From a virus: a stretch of 20,608 bases of DNA. The stretch covers positions 1-20,608 of IMG/VR virus record IMGVR_UViG_3300029286_000951. One strand, written 5' to 3'. A program made the position numbers and the translations under genes. Shown here piece after piece: positions 8,598 to 16,031 of the stretch (position 1 is the stretch's first letter; the number at the start of each line of letters is the position of its first letter). Under the pieces are notes generated by a model, which saw only the letters and a list, made by a program, of their open reading frames with translations, made no database searches and was not told the origin of the DNA.

Positions 8598-9059
8598 TTA
8601 AATTCCTCCAACTTCAAATGTTATTTCAAATTCTATCACTTCTAATTCACATATTCCATTACTACCTCTTAATCTAACAGAATCTGAACCAGTAACTACA
8701 CCACTATACCAACCTTCATCACCAACAACTTGTGAATTATTAATAAGAGTCCTAATAACATTCATCGCAAATCTATTAACTATTGCTTCCATTTCTTCTC
8801 TATCACTTGGAATAGTTGTCTGGACTCCAATAGCTACTTTAGCTGTAACTCTAACTGGATCGTTCTTAATTCCATATTCTAAATTAGATAAACCAGCACG
8901 AGAAACATATACTACAAAATTACCAGTAGGACCACCAGTAACCTGGAAAGGCCCCTTTAACACATTAACATCATCACTTAATCCTTCAGATAATAGCTCA
9001 TCTTCTTGAAATATAGAAACTAATGTATTTATTCTAGAATCTAATTCTAATCCAGTCAT
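8598..9059 (-). CDS. Tail terminator-like / tail completion protein
   Basis: A 153-residue protein from MTGLELDSRINTLVSIF. An ATG two codons upstream (9065) is directly against the GAGG and so too close; the ATG at 9059 has 7 bases of spacing. The pattern of an N-terminal helix, a beta strand FVVYVSRAGL, a long helix REEMEAIVNRFAMNVIRTLINN and a final strand ELEVIEFEITFEV fits small tail terminator or tail-to-head joining proteins, which cap the tube and contact the connector. It lies just before the tail tube gene, where such proteins are found. The family call is based on size, predicted secondary structure and place, not on a diagnostic motif. Confidence 0.6.
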   Translation of the reverse strand: MTGLELDSRINTLVSIFQEDELLSEGLSDDVNVLKGPFQVTGGPTGNFVVYVSRAGLSNLEYGIKNDPVRVTAKVAIGVQTTIPSDREEMEAIVNRFAMNVIRTLINNSQVVGDEGWYSGVVTGSDSVRLRGSNGICELEVIEFEITFEVGGI

Positions 9060-9088
9060 AATCATTCCTCTACTTATCTATAACACCA

Positions 9089-9592
9089 TTAATAAGATCG
9101 TTCAAGATATTTAATAGCTAAATTGGCTATTTTATCTTCTTCTCTAGCATTTAATGATATAAATGGACGAGATGGTATATATTTGGTTCCTAATTGCTGA
9201 TATTCTGCATATTCAACGTTTGTTCCAATTCCTGCCTCATTATTATTATACCACTCATCTACTGACCTTCTTAACGTTCCAGTATCTTGTAACATCTTAA
9301 CAGATCCCATAGAACTAATCATTTTACCTTGATTAGATTCTTTGCCTTTTTCAGTCTTAGCATTATTCATATTCTTTCTATGTGATACTACATCTCTTCT
9401 TGACCTAATTGTTTCATAACTTAATGGAACCCATTTAGACGTGCCATCAGATTCGTCCCTAAATCTATCAGATACAGCCTGTTTTAATACAGCACTAATA
9501 GAAGACATTAATATGCGAGAATTAATTATTTTATTAATTAAATTATTAACAAAATTTCTTTCTTGAGTATCATCAATATCTATAATAAACAT
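9089..9592 (-). CDS. Virion morphogenesis / tail completion protein (Mu gpG-like, Phage_tail_S type)
   Basis: A 167-residue protein carrying hallmarks of the virion morphogenesis (tail completion) family: WVPLSYETIRSRR (54-66), a linker rich in Lys, Asn and Glu, LQDTGTLRRSV (101-111), then YAEYQQLGTKYIPSRPFISL (128-147). These motifs (a W-PLS element, the D-TG-L-RS element, the YA-Q-GT box and P-RPF) occur in this order in that family. Such proteins join head and tail. AGGAG lies 6 bases before the ATG, and the gene starts 9 bases after the connector gene. HK97 gp10-type proteins share similar motifs, so the exact sub-family is uncertain. Confidence 0.8.
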   Translation of the reverse strand: MFIIDIDDTQERNFVNNLINKIINSRILMSSISAVLKQAVSDRFRDESDGTSKWVPLSYETIRSRRDVVSHRKNMNNAKTEKGKESNQGKMISSMGSVKMLQDTGTLRRSVDEWYNNNEAGIGTNVEYAEYQQLGTKYIPSRPFISLNAREEDKIANLAIKYLERSY

Positions 9593-9601
9593 TATATACT
9601 C

Positions 9602-10018
9602 CTAAAAAGTAGGATATCTTTCGATATGCATATTACTTCTTATTTCACCTTGGTCATTAACTGCTACACCAGGCCATTGCACATATAATTCAGCAGTTCC
9701 ATCTGCTATTGATCTTAGCCATTTAATAATTCTATCATATTCTCTTTCCCAATAGCTTTCGTCTATATCCTGTGGAGCTAATGTTGCATTACTACCAGTT
9801 ATATTATGAATAGCGATAATAGCTACTGCATATTTCAATTCTTCTGGAGCATTTCCACCATCCCACGCAGTAAAGAATTGTCTATATTTACCTAAATAAG
9901 ATGAAGCAATTCCAGTTGCTGAAGTAATATAATTATCAAGAGTTCCATTGCATCTTTTCATCCAATTTTCGAAATCCTGAAGGTTCATTCTTATGTTAAT
10001 TTCCTGACACCACTGCAT
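9602..10018 (-). CDS. Head-tail connector / adaptor (Mu gp36-like, DUF1320 type)
   Basis: A 138-residue protein, mostly helical in its first two thirds, with EELKYAVAIIAIHNITGSN in the middle, YWEREYDRIIKWLRSIADGTAEL next and a short strand-rich tail ending NMHIERYPTF. Helical bundle plus the W-x-R-A/S-I-A-x-G motif resembles adaptor proteins that dock under the portal. The start MQWCQEINIRM is chosen because GGAGG lies 6 bases upstream; an internal ATG at 9988 has a poorer site. The first codons overlap the 3' end of the glycosyltransferase-TPR gene by 23 bases. Call based on length, motif and position between capsid and tail completion genes. Confidence 0.65.
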   Translation of the reverse strand: MQWCQEINIRMNLQDFENWMKRCNGTLDNYITSATGIASSYLGKYRQFFTAWDGGNAPEELKYAVAIIAIHNITGSNATLAPQDIDESYWEREYDRIIKWLRSIADGTAELYVQWPGVAVNDQGEIRSNMHIERYPTF

Positions 10019-11141
10019 TTTCTTCCTCCTTTGAATAATTAATAATCATTTTCCATAAATTATTAAATTTTTCCCTTTCTCCACCAACTTCTATAGCCTT
10101 TCCTAACCAAGCTGCTGCTTTTAACATATCGCCATTATTAAAATATAATAGAGCTAAAGCATAATAGGCTAACGCACCACATTTTTCAGGATTGCTAATA
10201 CCAGCTTGTTTAACTATAGGAACACTTCCAGCAGATATAGCCATTTTTAGGTAAAATTCAGCATTATCCATATCACCTAAATTAAGACTATCTCCACCAA
10301 TATCGAAACAAGCTTCACCAAATTCTTCACTTCCTAATAGAAGTTTCTTCATAGATACTTCTCTTGCTTCTTTATTCTTACCTAATAATCTTAGACATAT
10401 AGCCCATTTATCTAAAATCATTGATTCCATTCCAGCTTGTGTATTAGGTAAATCTAATGACTTTTCGCACCAAGTAATAGCAGAACCATATTCTTTATTA
10501 GATTGTAAGGCATCTGCTAAATAATAACAAGATCGTTTATCTTGAAATTCATTATAATCTGCTACTAATGCATCTAAATCTTTCTTCAATTTTTCATTAG
10601 CTTCTACTACTTCTGGTTTCTGAGATTTCTTATGTCCTATTACTATTTGTGAAGCATTAACTCTTGAAACATTGGCAGGAACTACTTCGTGGCGTCTTCG
10701 TTCATATCTAATACCTCTTTTCATAATCTTAACATTAAGCCAGCTTCCTGGAGTAACATCTGGATTAATTGGAAAATCAGTAAGCATAACTGATATACCA
10801 CCACAATCATTTTCTTCTGCTAATTTAAAGGCTGGTTCTAATGCATCTTTACCAGATAAAAACCATTCATCTGCATCTAACCATAGAAACCACTCTTTAT
10901 CTGAATTAGCTTCTACTTGCTCCATAACATAATTTCTTGTATCTGCCCAAGAATTATTTAGAAATTCGTGCTCATATAAATTAGCACCAAGTTCTTTAGC
11001 TACGTTGTATGTATTATCAGTTGTTTTCTTATCAATAGAAATATGGATTTCATTTGTAATATTTTTAAGTGAATTAACCAATCTTTCTATTATATTATCT
11101 TCATTACAAGCCATTGCTATTACTGCTAAATTATTAATCAT
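9996..11141 (-). CDS. Glycosyltransferase family 2 with TPR tail
   Basis: A 381-residue enzyme. Residues 1-170 are a GT-A family 2 core: LAVIAMACNEDNIIERLVNS (5-24), EIHISIDKKTTDNT (31-44), then the metal-binding DAD in WFLWLDADEW (84-93), and YERRRHEVVP (146-155). About 185-365 are helical repeats of TPR type, such as SCYYLADALQSNKEYGSAIT (204-223), the 290-303 repeat and ALAYYALALLYFNNGDM (323-339). This GT2-plus-TPR layout is known in Bacillota phages and bacteria. It lies in the middle of morphogenesis genes, between the HNH gene and the head-tail connector, and GGGAGG precedes the ATG. It may glycosylate a virion protein or an exposed host glycan; target unknown. No membrane helices, so probably cytoplasmic. 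Confidence 0.9.
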   Translation of the reverse strand: MINNLAVIAMACNEDNIIERLVNSLKNITNEIHISIDKKTTDNTYNVAKELGANLYEHEFLNNSWADTRNYVMEQVEANSDKEWFLWLDADEWFLSGKDALEPAFKLAEENDCGGISVMLTDFPINPDVTPGSWLNVKIMKRGIRYERRRHEVVPANVSRVNASQIVIGHKKSQKPEVVEANEKLKKDLDALVADYNEFQDKRSCYYLADALQSNKEYGSAITWCEKSLDLPNTQAGMESMILDKWAICLRLLGKNKEAREVSMKKLLLGSEEFGEACFDIGGDSLNLGDMDNAEFYLKMAISAGSVPIVKQAGISNPEKCGALAYYALALLYFNNGDMLKAAAWLGKAIEVGGEREKFNNLWKMIINYSKEEENAVVSGN

Positions 11142-11180
11142 TTTAATTTTCCTCCCAGAAAATGATATTCTCTTAACAAA

Positions 11181-11211
11181 AGTGGGAGGGAATTAAAAAT
11201 CCCCTCCCACT
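11181..11211 (-). terminator. Terminator-like hairpin between HNH gene and glycosyltransferase-TPR gene
   Basis: On the minus strand a 10-bp perfect stem (arms 11202-11211 and 11181-11190, GTGGGAGGG paired with CCCTCCCAC) with an 11-base AT-rich loop is followed by TTTTGTT. That is a rho-independent terminator pattern at the end of the HNH gene. The 3' arm also contains CCTCCCA, complementary to TGGGAGG at 11157-11151, which is the ribosome binding region of the next gene; the two pairings exclude each other. Read-through must be partial, because the downstream structural genes show no obvious promoter. Confidence 0.65.
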
Positions 11212-11226
11212 ATCACTTCATCCTCA

Positions 11227-11709
11227 TCATCCAGTTTTAATTATTCCAGTTATCTTTGTCCAAGTTCTACCAACTCTAATATGTCCTATTGTTGCTTGAC
11301 ATACTTTATAAATATTGGCTATATAACATTCAGATTTTCCTTCTTTTAATAGTTCTACTATTTCTAATACCTGATTGTTAGTTAGTTTAGATGAATGTTT
11401 TTCTCCGAATACATAATTATCTCTTTTTTTATCACGCATATTTTTCATATTGTCAAACTGCGTTCCTAGAAATAAATGATCTGGATTAACACAATTAGGA
11501 ATATCACAATGATGGCAAACATATAATTTTTCTGGTATAGTTCCATAGAATTGTTCATATGATATTCTATGTGCTTTTTTACCTTTCTTATTAATTTTTA
11601 CCATCCCATATCCATCTTTATTACATGAACCTTTCCATAACCAACATCCATCTTCCTGTTTTTCAACCTTACTCCAAAAATCTCCATACTTTCCTGCAAT
11701 TTTTCCCAT
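11227..11709 (-). CDS. HNH homing endonuclease
   Basis: A 160-residue protein with the HNH_3 (NUMOD-associated) pattern: GCWLWKGSCNKDGYGMV (21-37), KKAHRISYEQFYGTIPE (44-60), LYVCHHCDIPNCVNPDHLFL (62-81) with the His pair and CVNPDHL, and LGTQFDNMKNMRDKKR (81-96). After this a linker GEKHSSKLTNNQV leads to a helix-turn-helix-like C-terminus (about 112-148, IANIYKVCQATIGHIRVGRTW), the usual DNA-binding end of phage HNH enzymes. AGGAGG precedes the ATG. It sits between the capsid and connector modules as an insert. These enzymes cut a related phage's DNA and copy themselves across. All key catalytic residues appear intact, so it is probably active. Confidence 0.93.
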   Translation of the reverse strand: MGKIAGKYGDFWSKVEKQEDGCWLWKGSCNKDGYGMVKINKKGKKAHRISYEQFYGTIPEKLYVCHHCDIPNCVNPDHLFLGTQFDNMKNMRDKKRDNYVFGEKHSSKLTNNQVLEIVELLKEGKSECYIANIYKVCQATIGHIRVGRTWTKITGIIKTG

Positions 11710-11764
11710 ATTATTAACCTCCTTATTAGGCTGTATTAATTATATAAGATAATTGCAGGAAAGT
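11688..11764. repeat. 14-bp perfect inverted repeat around the HNH gene start
   Basis: Arms at 11688-11701 and 11751-11764 are exact reverse complements (actttcctgcaatt / aattgcaggaaagt) separated by 49 bases. The lower-coordinate arm lies inside the first codons of the HNH gene (about codons 4-8, IAGKY); the other lies upstream of its ribosome binding site. In the transcript the loop would hold the binding site and start codon. It may be a translational control element, a scar of insertion or part of the enzyme's target site. Confidence 0.75.
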
Positions 11765-11777
11765 GTATTAACATTCG

Positions 11778-12860
11778 TTACGAGGTATCTGTGACCTTAG
11801 TATAGATGTATTGGCTATCAACATTAACAATCGCTGGAGCACCAGTCCATTCTACGCCAAATTGTGGAACGTGTGGATGTTCCCAATCGCCATCTTGCCA
11901 TGCGAACGCACCACGAGCATTACTTGGAGCATTAACATCACTTGGCTCACATTCAATCATATAACGTCCAGCAGCCATATTGTCAGCAGTCGTGATAATA
12001 ACAACTTCATCAGGAATAGCTTTAATATAACCAGTAGCACCAGTATCAGTTGCCATAGAAGTTGCATCGAAAGGAAGAACCTCATCAATAACATCAAACT
12101 CATAGCCCCAAAGATTGGTGAATTCGCCAGATTTGTCATACATAGCCTTGTAGATTTCAGACTTTTCGCCAGAACCAGTATTATTATAGATATAACCCAT
12201 TGCCTTACTATTAAGAATAATTCTTCGAGCATCTACGCCACCATCAGCCATAATTGCGACTCTTGCAGCATCAATATCAGCTTTAATATCTGTGCCAGCA
12301 GTTGCCCAAGAAGCAGTTGCTCCAGCATCAATATGTGAAGCAGTAAACCCAAGACTAATCGCCTGAGGAGTGCTGGTTTTACCAAATCTGGTATCAAGAT
12401 AAACTATTCCAGTAGGCTCAATAGGAGCTACGCCAGCAGAACTTAAGCAAGCTCCACCAGTTAGCCATTGTGCTCTTAGCCAGTTTTGTCTACGTTCAAG
12501 GTTCAATGCACATTGTCGAACTGCACGAGCAATTGTTGCTTGCTGTGAATTGGACAACGAACCAACATCACGAACACCTTTCAAAAGAGAAGGAAGAATG
12601 TCTATTCTCTGTTTGTAGGTAGGAGCTTCAAAACTGACAACTGTTCTTACAGGATAATCAGTTAGAGGAGCTTTAGCATCATAAGCTACCATGTCGAGCA
12701 TAGCTCGGTTATATTCTAATACATCATATTTAACAAAGTTACCACCATTTTCTGCACCCATCGGTGAGAAATATTTGGCAAGTTTGCTTTGTGGCTCGGA
12801 AGCGAACTTCTCGAATGCTGCCATAATTGTTTCTACTCTTAATTCGGCTGGAATTGCCAT
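11778..12860 (-). CDS. Major capsid protein (lambda gpE-type)
   Basis: A 360-residue protein starting MAIPAELRVETIMAAFEKFA. It shows the Phage_cap_E pattern: an N-terminal helix, GNFVKYDVLEYNRAMLDMVA, APLTDYPVRTVVSFEAPTYK as the core strand, KGVRDVG, then RRQNWLRAQWLTGG. The later DGGVDARRIILNSKAMGYI region and the GYEFDVIDEV strand are consistent with the HK97 fold. It would be processed by the nearby protease-scaffold and assembled into the head. AGGAGG lies 8 bases before the ATG, separated by about 45 bases from the decoration gene. The codon use looks less AT-biased than in its neighbours, consistent with heavy expression. The HNH gene follows 68 bases later. Confidence 0.92.
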   Translation of the reverse strand: MAIPAELRVETIMAAFEKFASEPQSKLAKYFSPMGAENGGNFVKYDVLEYNRAMLDMVAYDAKAPLTDYPVRTVVSFEAPTYKQRIDILPSLLKGVRDVGSLSNSQQATIARAVRQCALNLERRQNWLRAQWLTGGACLSSAGVAPIEPTGIVYLDTRFGKTSTPQAISLGFTASHIDAGATASWATAGTDIKADIDAARVAIMADGGVDARRIILNSKAMGYIYNNTGSGEKSEIYKAMYDKSGEFTNLWGYEFDVIDEVLPFDATSMATDTGATGYIKAIPDEVVIITTADNMAAGRYMIECEPSDVNAPSNARGAFAWQDGDWEHPHVPQFGVEWTGAPAIVNVDSQYIYTKVTDTS

Positions 12861-12905
12861 AATTTATTTCCTCCTATATTTTTACCTTATTATATTCTTC
12901 AAAGA

Positions 12906-13577
12906 TTACGCAGTCCCTGCGGATACAGGAAGGAAGCTAATATTTGGAAGTTGATTCTTAAGAATCACATCAAACGTTGCACCAAGAGCACCAACGCCAG
13001 GACCGTTAACGTTTTCACGAGCAATTGCACCCTTGATTACGCCAACAGCAGGAACATCAAAAGTTGTTCCATCAGCGAAAACTACTTCGATTGCTTCAGC
13101 AAGAATAACCGCATCAGGAATCTGCGTAGGAGTAGCTGTTTCAACATTACCATGAGCACCATTAAGAGCTACTTCAAAGTAATCATCATCAACAACAGTT
13201 GCGGCGGCAGTTAGAACGATAACGTTTGTTGCCTGAGTAACAGTTGAGATTGTTCTTAGAGTTGCTGTTGCAGCATTACTTGCATAAAATAGAACGCCAG
13301 CACCTTCTTGCCCTAAGAATGGTTTTACACAATCAACAGTAACAGTAGTATCATTACTTACTGCGGATGTTGCTCGTGATCTGCGAATTGGCATATACTT
13401 GCCTGTGCTCACTATAGGAGCCATTGGTGTCCCCGCAGGAATAACGAATCGCCCAGTGGCGGTTACATCTAGCGGATCGAAAGAGGACCCTGAAACGATA
13501 ATATTGCGATACTCTTCAACACTCTCGAAAACGCCTCCAATTGAACTTTTTACTGCTTTGCTGTTTCTTGCAGCCAT
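12906..13577 (-). CDS. Capsid decoration protein (putative)
   Basis: A 223-residue protein rich in Ala, Val and Thr, with MAARNSKAVKSSIGGVFESV at the N-terminus, FVIPAGTPMAPIVSTGKYMP near 44-63, and AIARENVNGPGVGALG near 185-200. The repeated beta strands with Gly/Pro turns and the order protease-scaffold, this gene, major capsid fit a head decoration protein of the gpD kind, but it is about twice the length of lambda gpD (110 aa). GGAGG lies 8 bases before the ATG. Codon use resembles the capsid gene rather than the accessory genes. The call is positional; it might instead be another capsid accessory protein. Confidence 0.65.
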   Translation of the reverse strand: MAARNSKAVKSSIGGVFESVEEYRNIIVSGSSFDPLDVTATGRFVIPAGTPMAPIVSTGKYMPIRRSRATSAVSNDTTVTVDCVKPFLGQEGAGVLFYASNAATATLRTISTVTQATNVIVLTAAATVVDDDYFEVALNGAHGNVETATPTQIPDAVILAEAIEVVFADGTTFDVPAVGVIKGAIARENVNGPGVGALGATFDVILKNQLPNISFLPVSAGTA

Positions 13578-13602
13578 GATATTTACCTCCGTATTTTTTT
13601 AA

Positions 13603-14172
13603 CTATTTTAACTTAGAAATCATTTCTGTAGCTTTTGCATCTGCTTCTTCTTTAGATATACTATCTGGAGCTATATAATTTCCTTCAAATAATCTAACTT
13701 CTGGTTCTAACTTTACCTCAGCTTCTTTTCCAGATATAACTTCATCTAAAAGATCTGCTACAACGACTTCACTTGTTACTTCTTCTCCACTTTCGGATAG
13801 AATTTCTACTTTACCTTCTAATTTAGATAACACTTCATAGAGGGCAAATGCTTTTACTCTACTCACTGGAGGAATCTTTCCGCTAGAGATCCAACGATCT
13901 ACTACATCGGAAGCTTTGGCTTTTCGCACTTCGGCAGCATGTATTTCAATAGCTAAATCTTTAGCTTTAATAGCTTCTGCCTGATCTTCAATTGTCTTTT
14001 GTAATTGTTCTATTTGTGATTTAATATCAGAACTCATTGTTTCTGGTTTGTCTTCAACAACTTCTTCAATGACTTCTTCAATAACTTCTACAACTTCTTC
14101 CTGAATATCTTCTTGAACCTCTACTTCTTCAGCGACAATTTCCTCGGTTTCTTGTTCAATATTTTCTTCCAT
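13603..14172 (-). CDS. Scaffold protein from an internal start
   Basis: Inside the protease-scaffold gene, the ATG at 14172 (Met326) has a perfect GGAGG (14185-14181) exactly 8 bases upstream, as strong as any true start here. The resulting 189-residue product, MEENIEQETEEIVAEEVEVQ onward, is just the acidic coiled-coil scaffold domain without the protease. This resembles lambda C/Nu3, where an internal in-frame start yields the scaffold. The overlap of binding-site strength and domain boundary supports it, but production is not proven by sequence alone. Confidence 0.75.
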   Translation of the reverse strand: MEENIEQETEEIVAEEVEVQEDIQEEVVEVIEEVIEEVVEDKPETMSSDIKSQIEQLQKTIEDQAEAIKAKDLAIEIHAAEVRKAKASDVVDRWISSGKIPPVSRVKAFALYEVLSKLEGKVEILSESGEEVTSEVVVADLLDEVISGKEAEVKLEPEVRLFEGNYIAPDSISKEEADAKATEMISKLK

Positions 14173-15147
14173 ATCTTTTACCTCCGATTTAGCTATCGCC
14201 TGAGCGACTTCTTTATCTGTTAGTTCTTCACTTGATAACATATCTAAAAACCTCTTAAACCAATCTGTATCATTGTCTAATCCTTCAATAACAGGACTAT
14301 TAATATTACATGCTATTGCAGCAGCCTTTAATTTCTTCTTAGCTTCTGCGTCTAAATCAGATGCTGTGATTTTACTTCCCATTCCACCCATTAAAACACC
14401 AGCTATTGCTCTTACTCTTCTACAGTTGATAGGACCAGCTTTTGTATATCTTTCTTTGTTGCCCCATTCATTAGTTTTTTCGCTAGAAGTATCAGCATCA
14501 CGATATGCTAAATGCCAAGAACTAACTACATTCCTATCACCAACTATCAAATAACTTTCAGGAGGTAATTCACTTTCTATCATTCCTTCTGCTTCTGTAG
14601 TATCCATATAGGACTCAATTTCAGTACAATAATCCATACTATTAACTACAACACCCCAATTCATTCCTTTTACTGCTGGATCTGCTACAAATGCACCACC
14701 AACATAAACTGGTGTGTCATAAGTTTTATCAGTTGCTGAATTCTGCCAACCTTTTCTTGCCACTTCAGCAGACACATATCTTAAAGTACCATTTTCTATT
14801 AAATTAGCATCATTTTCATTTTGTACTTCAATATCAGCATATAAAGTCTTATTATCTTTATTATACTGAAGATTCTTATGCCAACCTATAGTGTTTCTTG
14901 CATCAATTTCAGTAATAGGATTTCCTTGGTGATCGTAACCATGATAAGGACGCATTGGAGGTTCCCAACTATTCTTAATTTCACTAAAATTATCAGCCAT
15001 TGCTTGTAAATCACTTTCTGTAAATTTCCTTCCATTCCATCTGCCAGTTTTTAATACTGGCATATTTTTGAATAGATATGATTTACCTTGTTTTATCATC
15101 GTAACATTATCTTTAACATCACTCAAATAAATTTCGAAATCTGTCAT
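13603..15147 (-). CDS. Prohead protease with C-terminal scaffold (Mu gpI-like)
   Basis: A 514-residue protein. Residues 1-170 match a Mu I-like protease: YLFKNMPVLKTGRWNGRKF (24-42), FTESDLQAMADNFSE (42-56), PMRPYHGYDH (64-73) with a likely catalytic His, and NGTLRYVSAEV (119-129) where S126 fits the nucleophile. A middle domain (about 195-280, SYLIVGDRNVVSSWHLAYRD and PINCRRVRAIAGVLMGG) follows. From about 326 the chain is very acidic, with VEVIEEVIEEVVEDKPE, then a coiled-coil region near 370-400 and a C-terminal tail, as in scaffolds. It would cleave scaffold and capsid precursors. The start overlaps the upstream stop in TAATG, with AGGAGG inside the last codons of that gene. An internal start gives a separate scaffold. 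Confidence 0.88.
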   Translation of the reverse strand: MTDFEIYLSDVKDNVTMIKQGKSYLFKNMPVLKTGRWNGRKFTESDLQAMADNFSEIKNSWEPPMRPYHGYDHQGNPITEIDARNTIGWHKNLQYNKDNKTLYADIEVQNENDANLIENGTLRYVSAEVARKGWQNSATDKTYDTPVYVGGAFVADPAVKGMNWGVVVNSMDYCTEIESYMDTTEAEGMIESELPPESYLIVGDRNVVSSWHLAYRDADTSSEKTNEWGNKERYTKAGPINCRRVRAIAGVLMGGMGSKITASDLDAEAKKKLKAAAIACNINSPVIEGLDNDTDWFKRFLDMLSSEELTDKEVAQAIAKSEVKDMEENIEQETEEIVAEEVEVQEDIQEEVVEVIEEVIEEVVEDKPETMSSDIKSQIEQLQKTIEDQAEAIKAKDLAIEIHAAEVRKAKASDVVDRWISSGKIPPVSRVKAFALYEVLSKLEGKVEILSESGEEVTSEVVVADLLDEVISGKEAEVKLEPEVRLFEGNYIAPDSISKEEADAKATEMISKLK

Positions 15148-16031
15148 TATAATCCTCCTAAAATACTCATATTAACATTCTTAGGTAGTAAATCCTCTGG
15201 AATATTACCAAATCCTTTCTGTGGTTTGGCATTATCTGGTGGCTGTCCTTCTTCATATATAACATCATCACCTATTATAATTGGAGTTAATGTACTTCTA
15301 CATTGATGATGTAATGGTGGAGTTGGAACTTGCCCATCTAATCTATAGCATTTATTATTATGCCATTGACAAGTTTGTGATATTCTACTATCATTAATAG
15401 CATCAAATCTAACGCCATCTATAATAGGATCACTTCTATATCTTGATATTCTTCCAGTTTCCCATAAATTAGCACATTCTGTTCGTGCTATGGTTTCTAA
15501 TCTTGCTTTACTTTTATTAGGAAATTCTTCCTTTAATAATTTAATAGTATTCTTAACTGATAATCCTTTTTTATTAGCTTCTATGTTTATAGTAGTTATT
15601 GCATTAATCATTTCTTTATCTACAGATTGTGCTACCATTGAACTTCTTTTCTGAATATATTTATCTATATAATAATTAGGTATTTCACTATTAATTTTAG
15701 TCTGTTGGTTAAATATCCAATTCCAAGCTTCTTTATTCCATCCATCTGGAACTCTATAATATGTCTTAGCTACAGATTTAGGTATTAAATTTTCTAATTC
15801 TGGACTTTTAATAATAATTTCTTTTATTTCTTTTCCAGTTTCAATCCATGATAATTTCCAACCTTTAGTAGTATGTGAAGCTATAACTTTAGCATACACT
15901 AAATTAGAAGCAGCAGATTGTGCTGCTGGCAACATATTCTGTCCTGAATTAATAGAACTAATTACTTTATCTTGAAAATCAGCACTAATATCACTAATAG
16001 CACTATTCATTTCATTAATCGCTCTGTCCAT
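15147..16031 (-). CDS. Head morphogenesis protein (Mu gpF / SPP1 gp7-like)
   Basis: A 294-residue protein. The C-terminal half carries the family motifs: ARTECANLWETGRISRYRSD (182-201), INDSRISQTCQWHNNKCYRL (212-231) with a C/H cluster, and PPLHHQCRSTLTPII (238-252), the conserved P-H-x-x-CRS element. The N-terminal half is helical. In Mu and SPP1 related proteins are minor head components that are associated with the portal and ejected with or bound to the DNA. Start overlaps the portal gene by 17 bases with AGGA upstream, typical of portal-gpF pairs. It ends in TAATG with the protease. Confidence is high from motifs plus order. Confidence 0.92.
   Translation of the reverse strand: MDRAINEMNSAISDISADFQDKVISSINSGQNMLPAAQSAASNLVYAKVIASHTTKGWKLSWIETGKEIKEIIIKSPELENLIPKSVAKTYYRVPDGWNKEAWNWIFNQQTKINSEIPNYYIDKYIQKRSSMVAQSVDKEMINAITTINIEANKKGLSVKNTIKLLKEEFPNKSKARLETIARTECANLWETGRISRYRSDPIIDGVRFDAINDSRISQTCQWHNNKCYRLDGQVPTPPLHHQCRSTLTPIIIGDDVIYEEGQPPDNAKPQKGFGNIPEDLLPKNVNMSILGGL

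Noticed and set aside
11710-11760. TATAAT-like box on the minus strand before the HNH gene as its own promoter
   Set aside because: The -35 candidate at 17 bases is a poor match (TACACT) in AT-rich DNA, so the call would be weak.
11811-12338. Plus-strand 175-codon frame within the capsid gene, and a 91-codon minus-strand frame at 11957-12232
   Set aside because: Both overlap the capsid gene, lack binding sites and have biased, unnatural composition.
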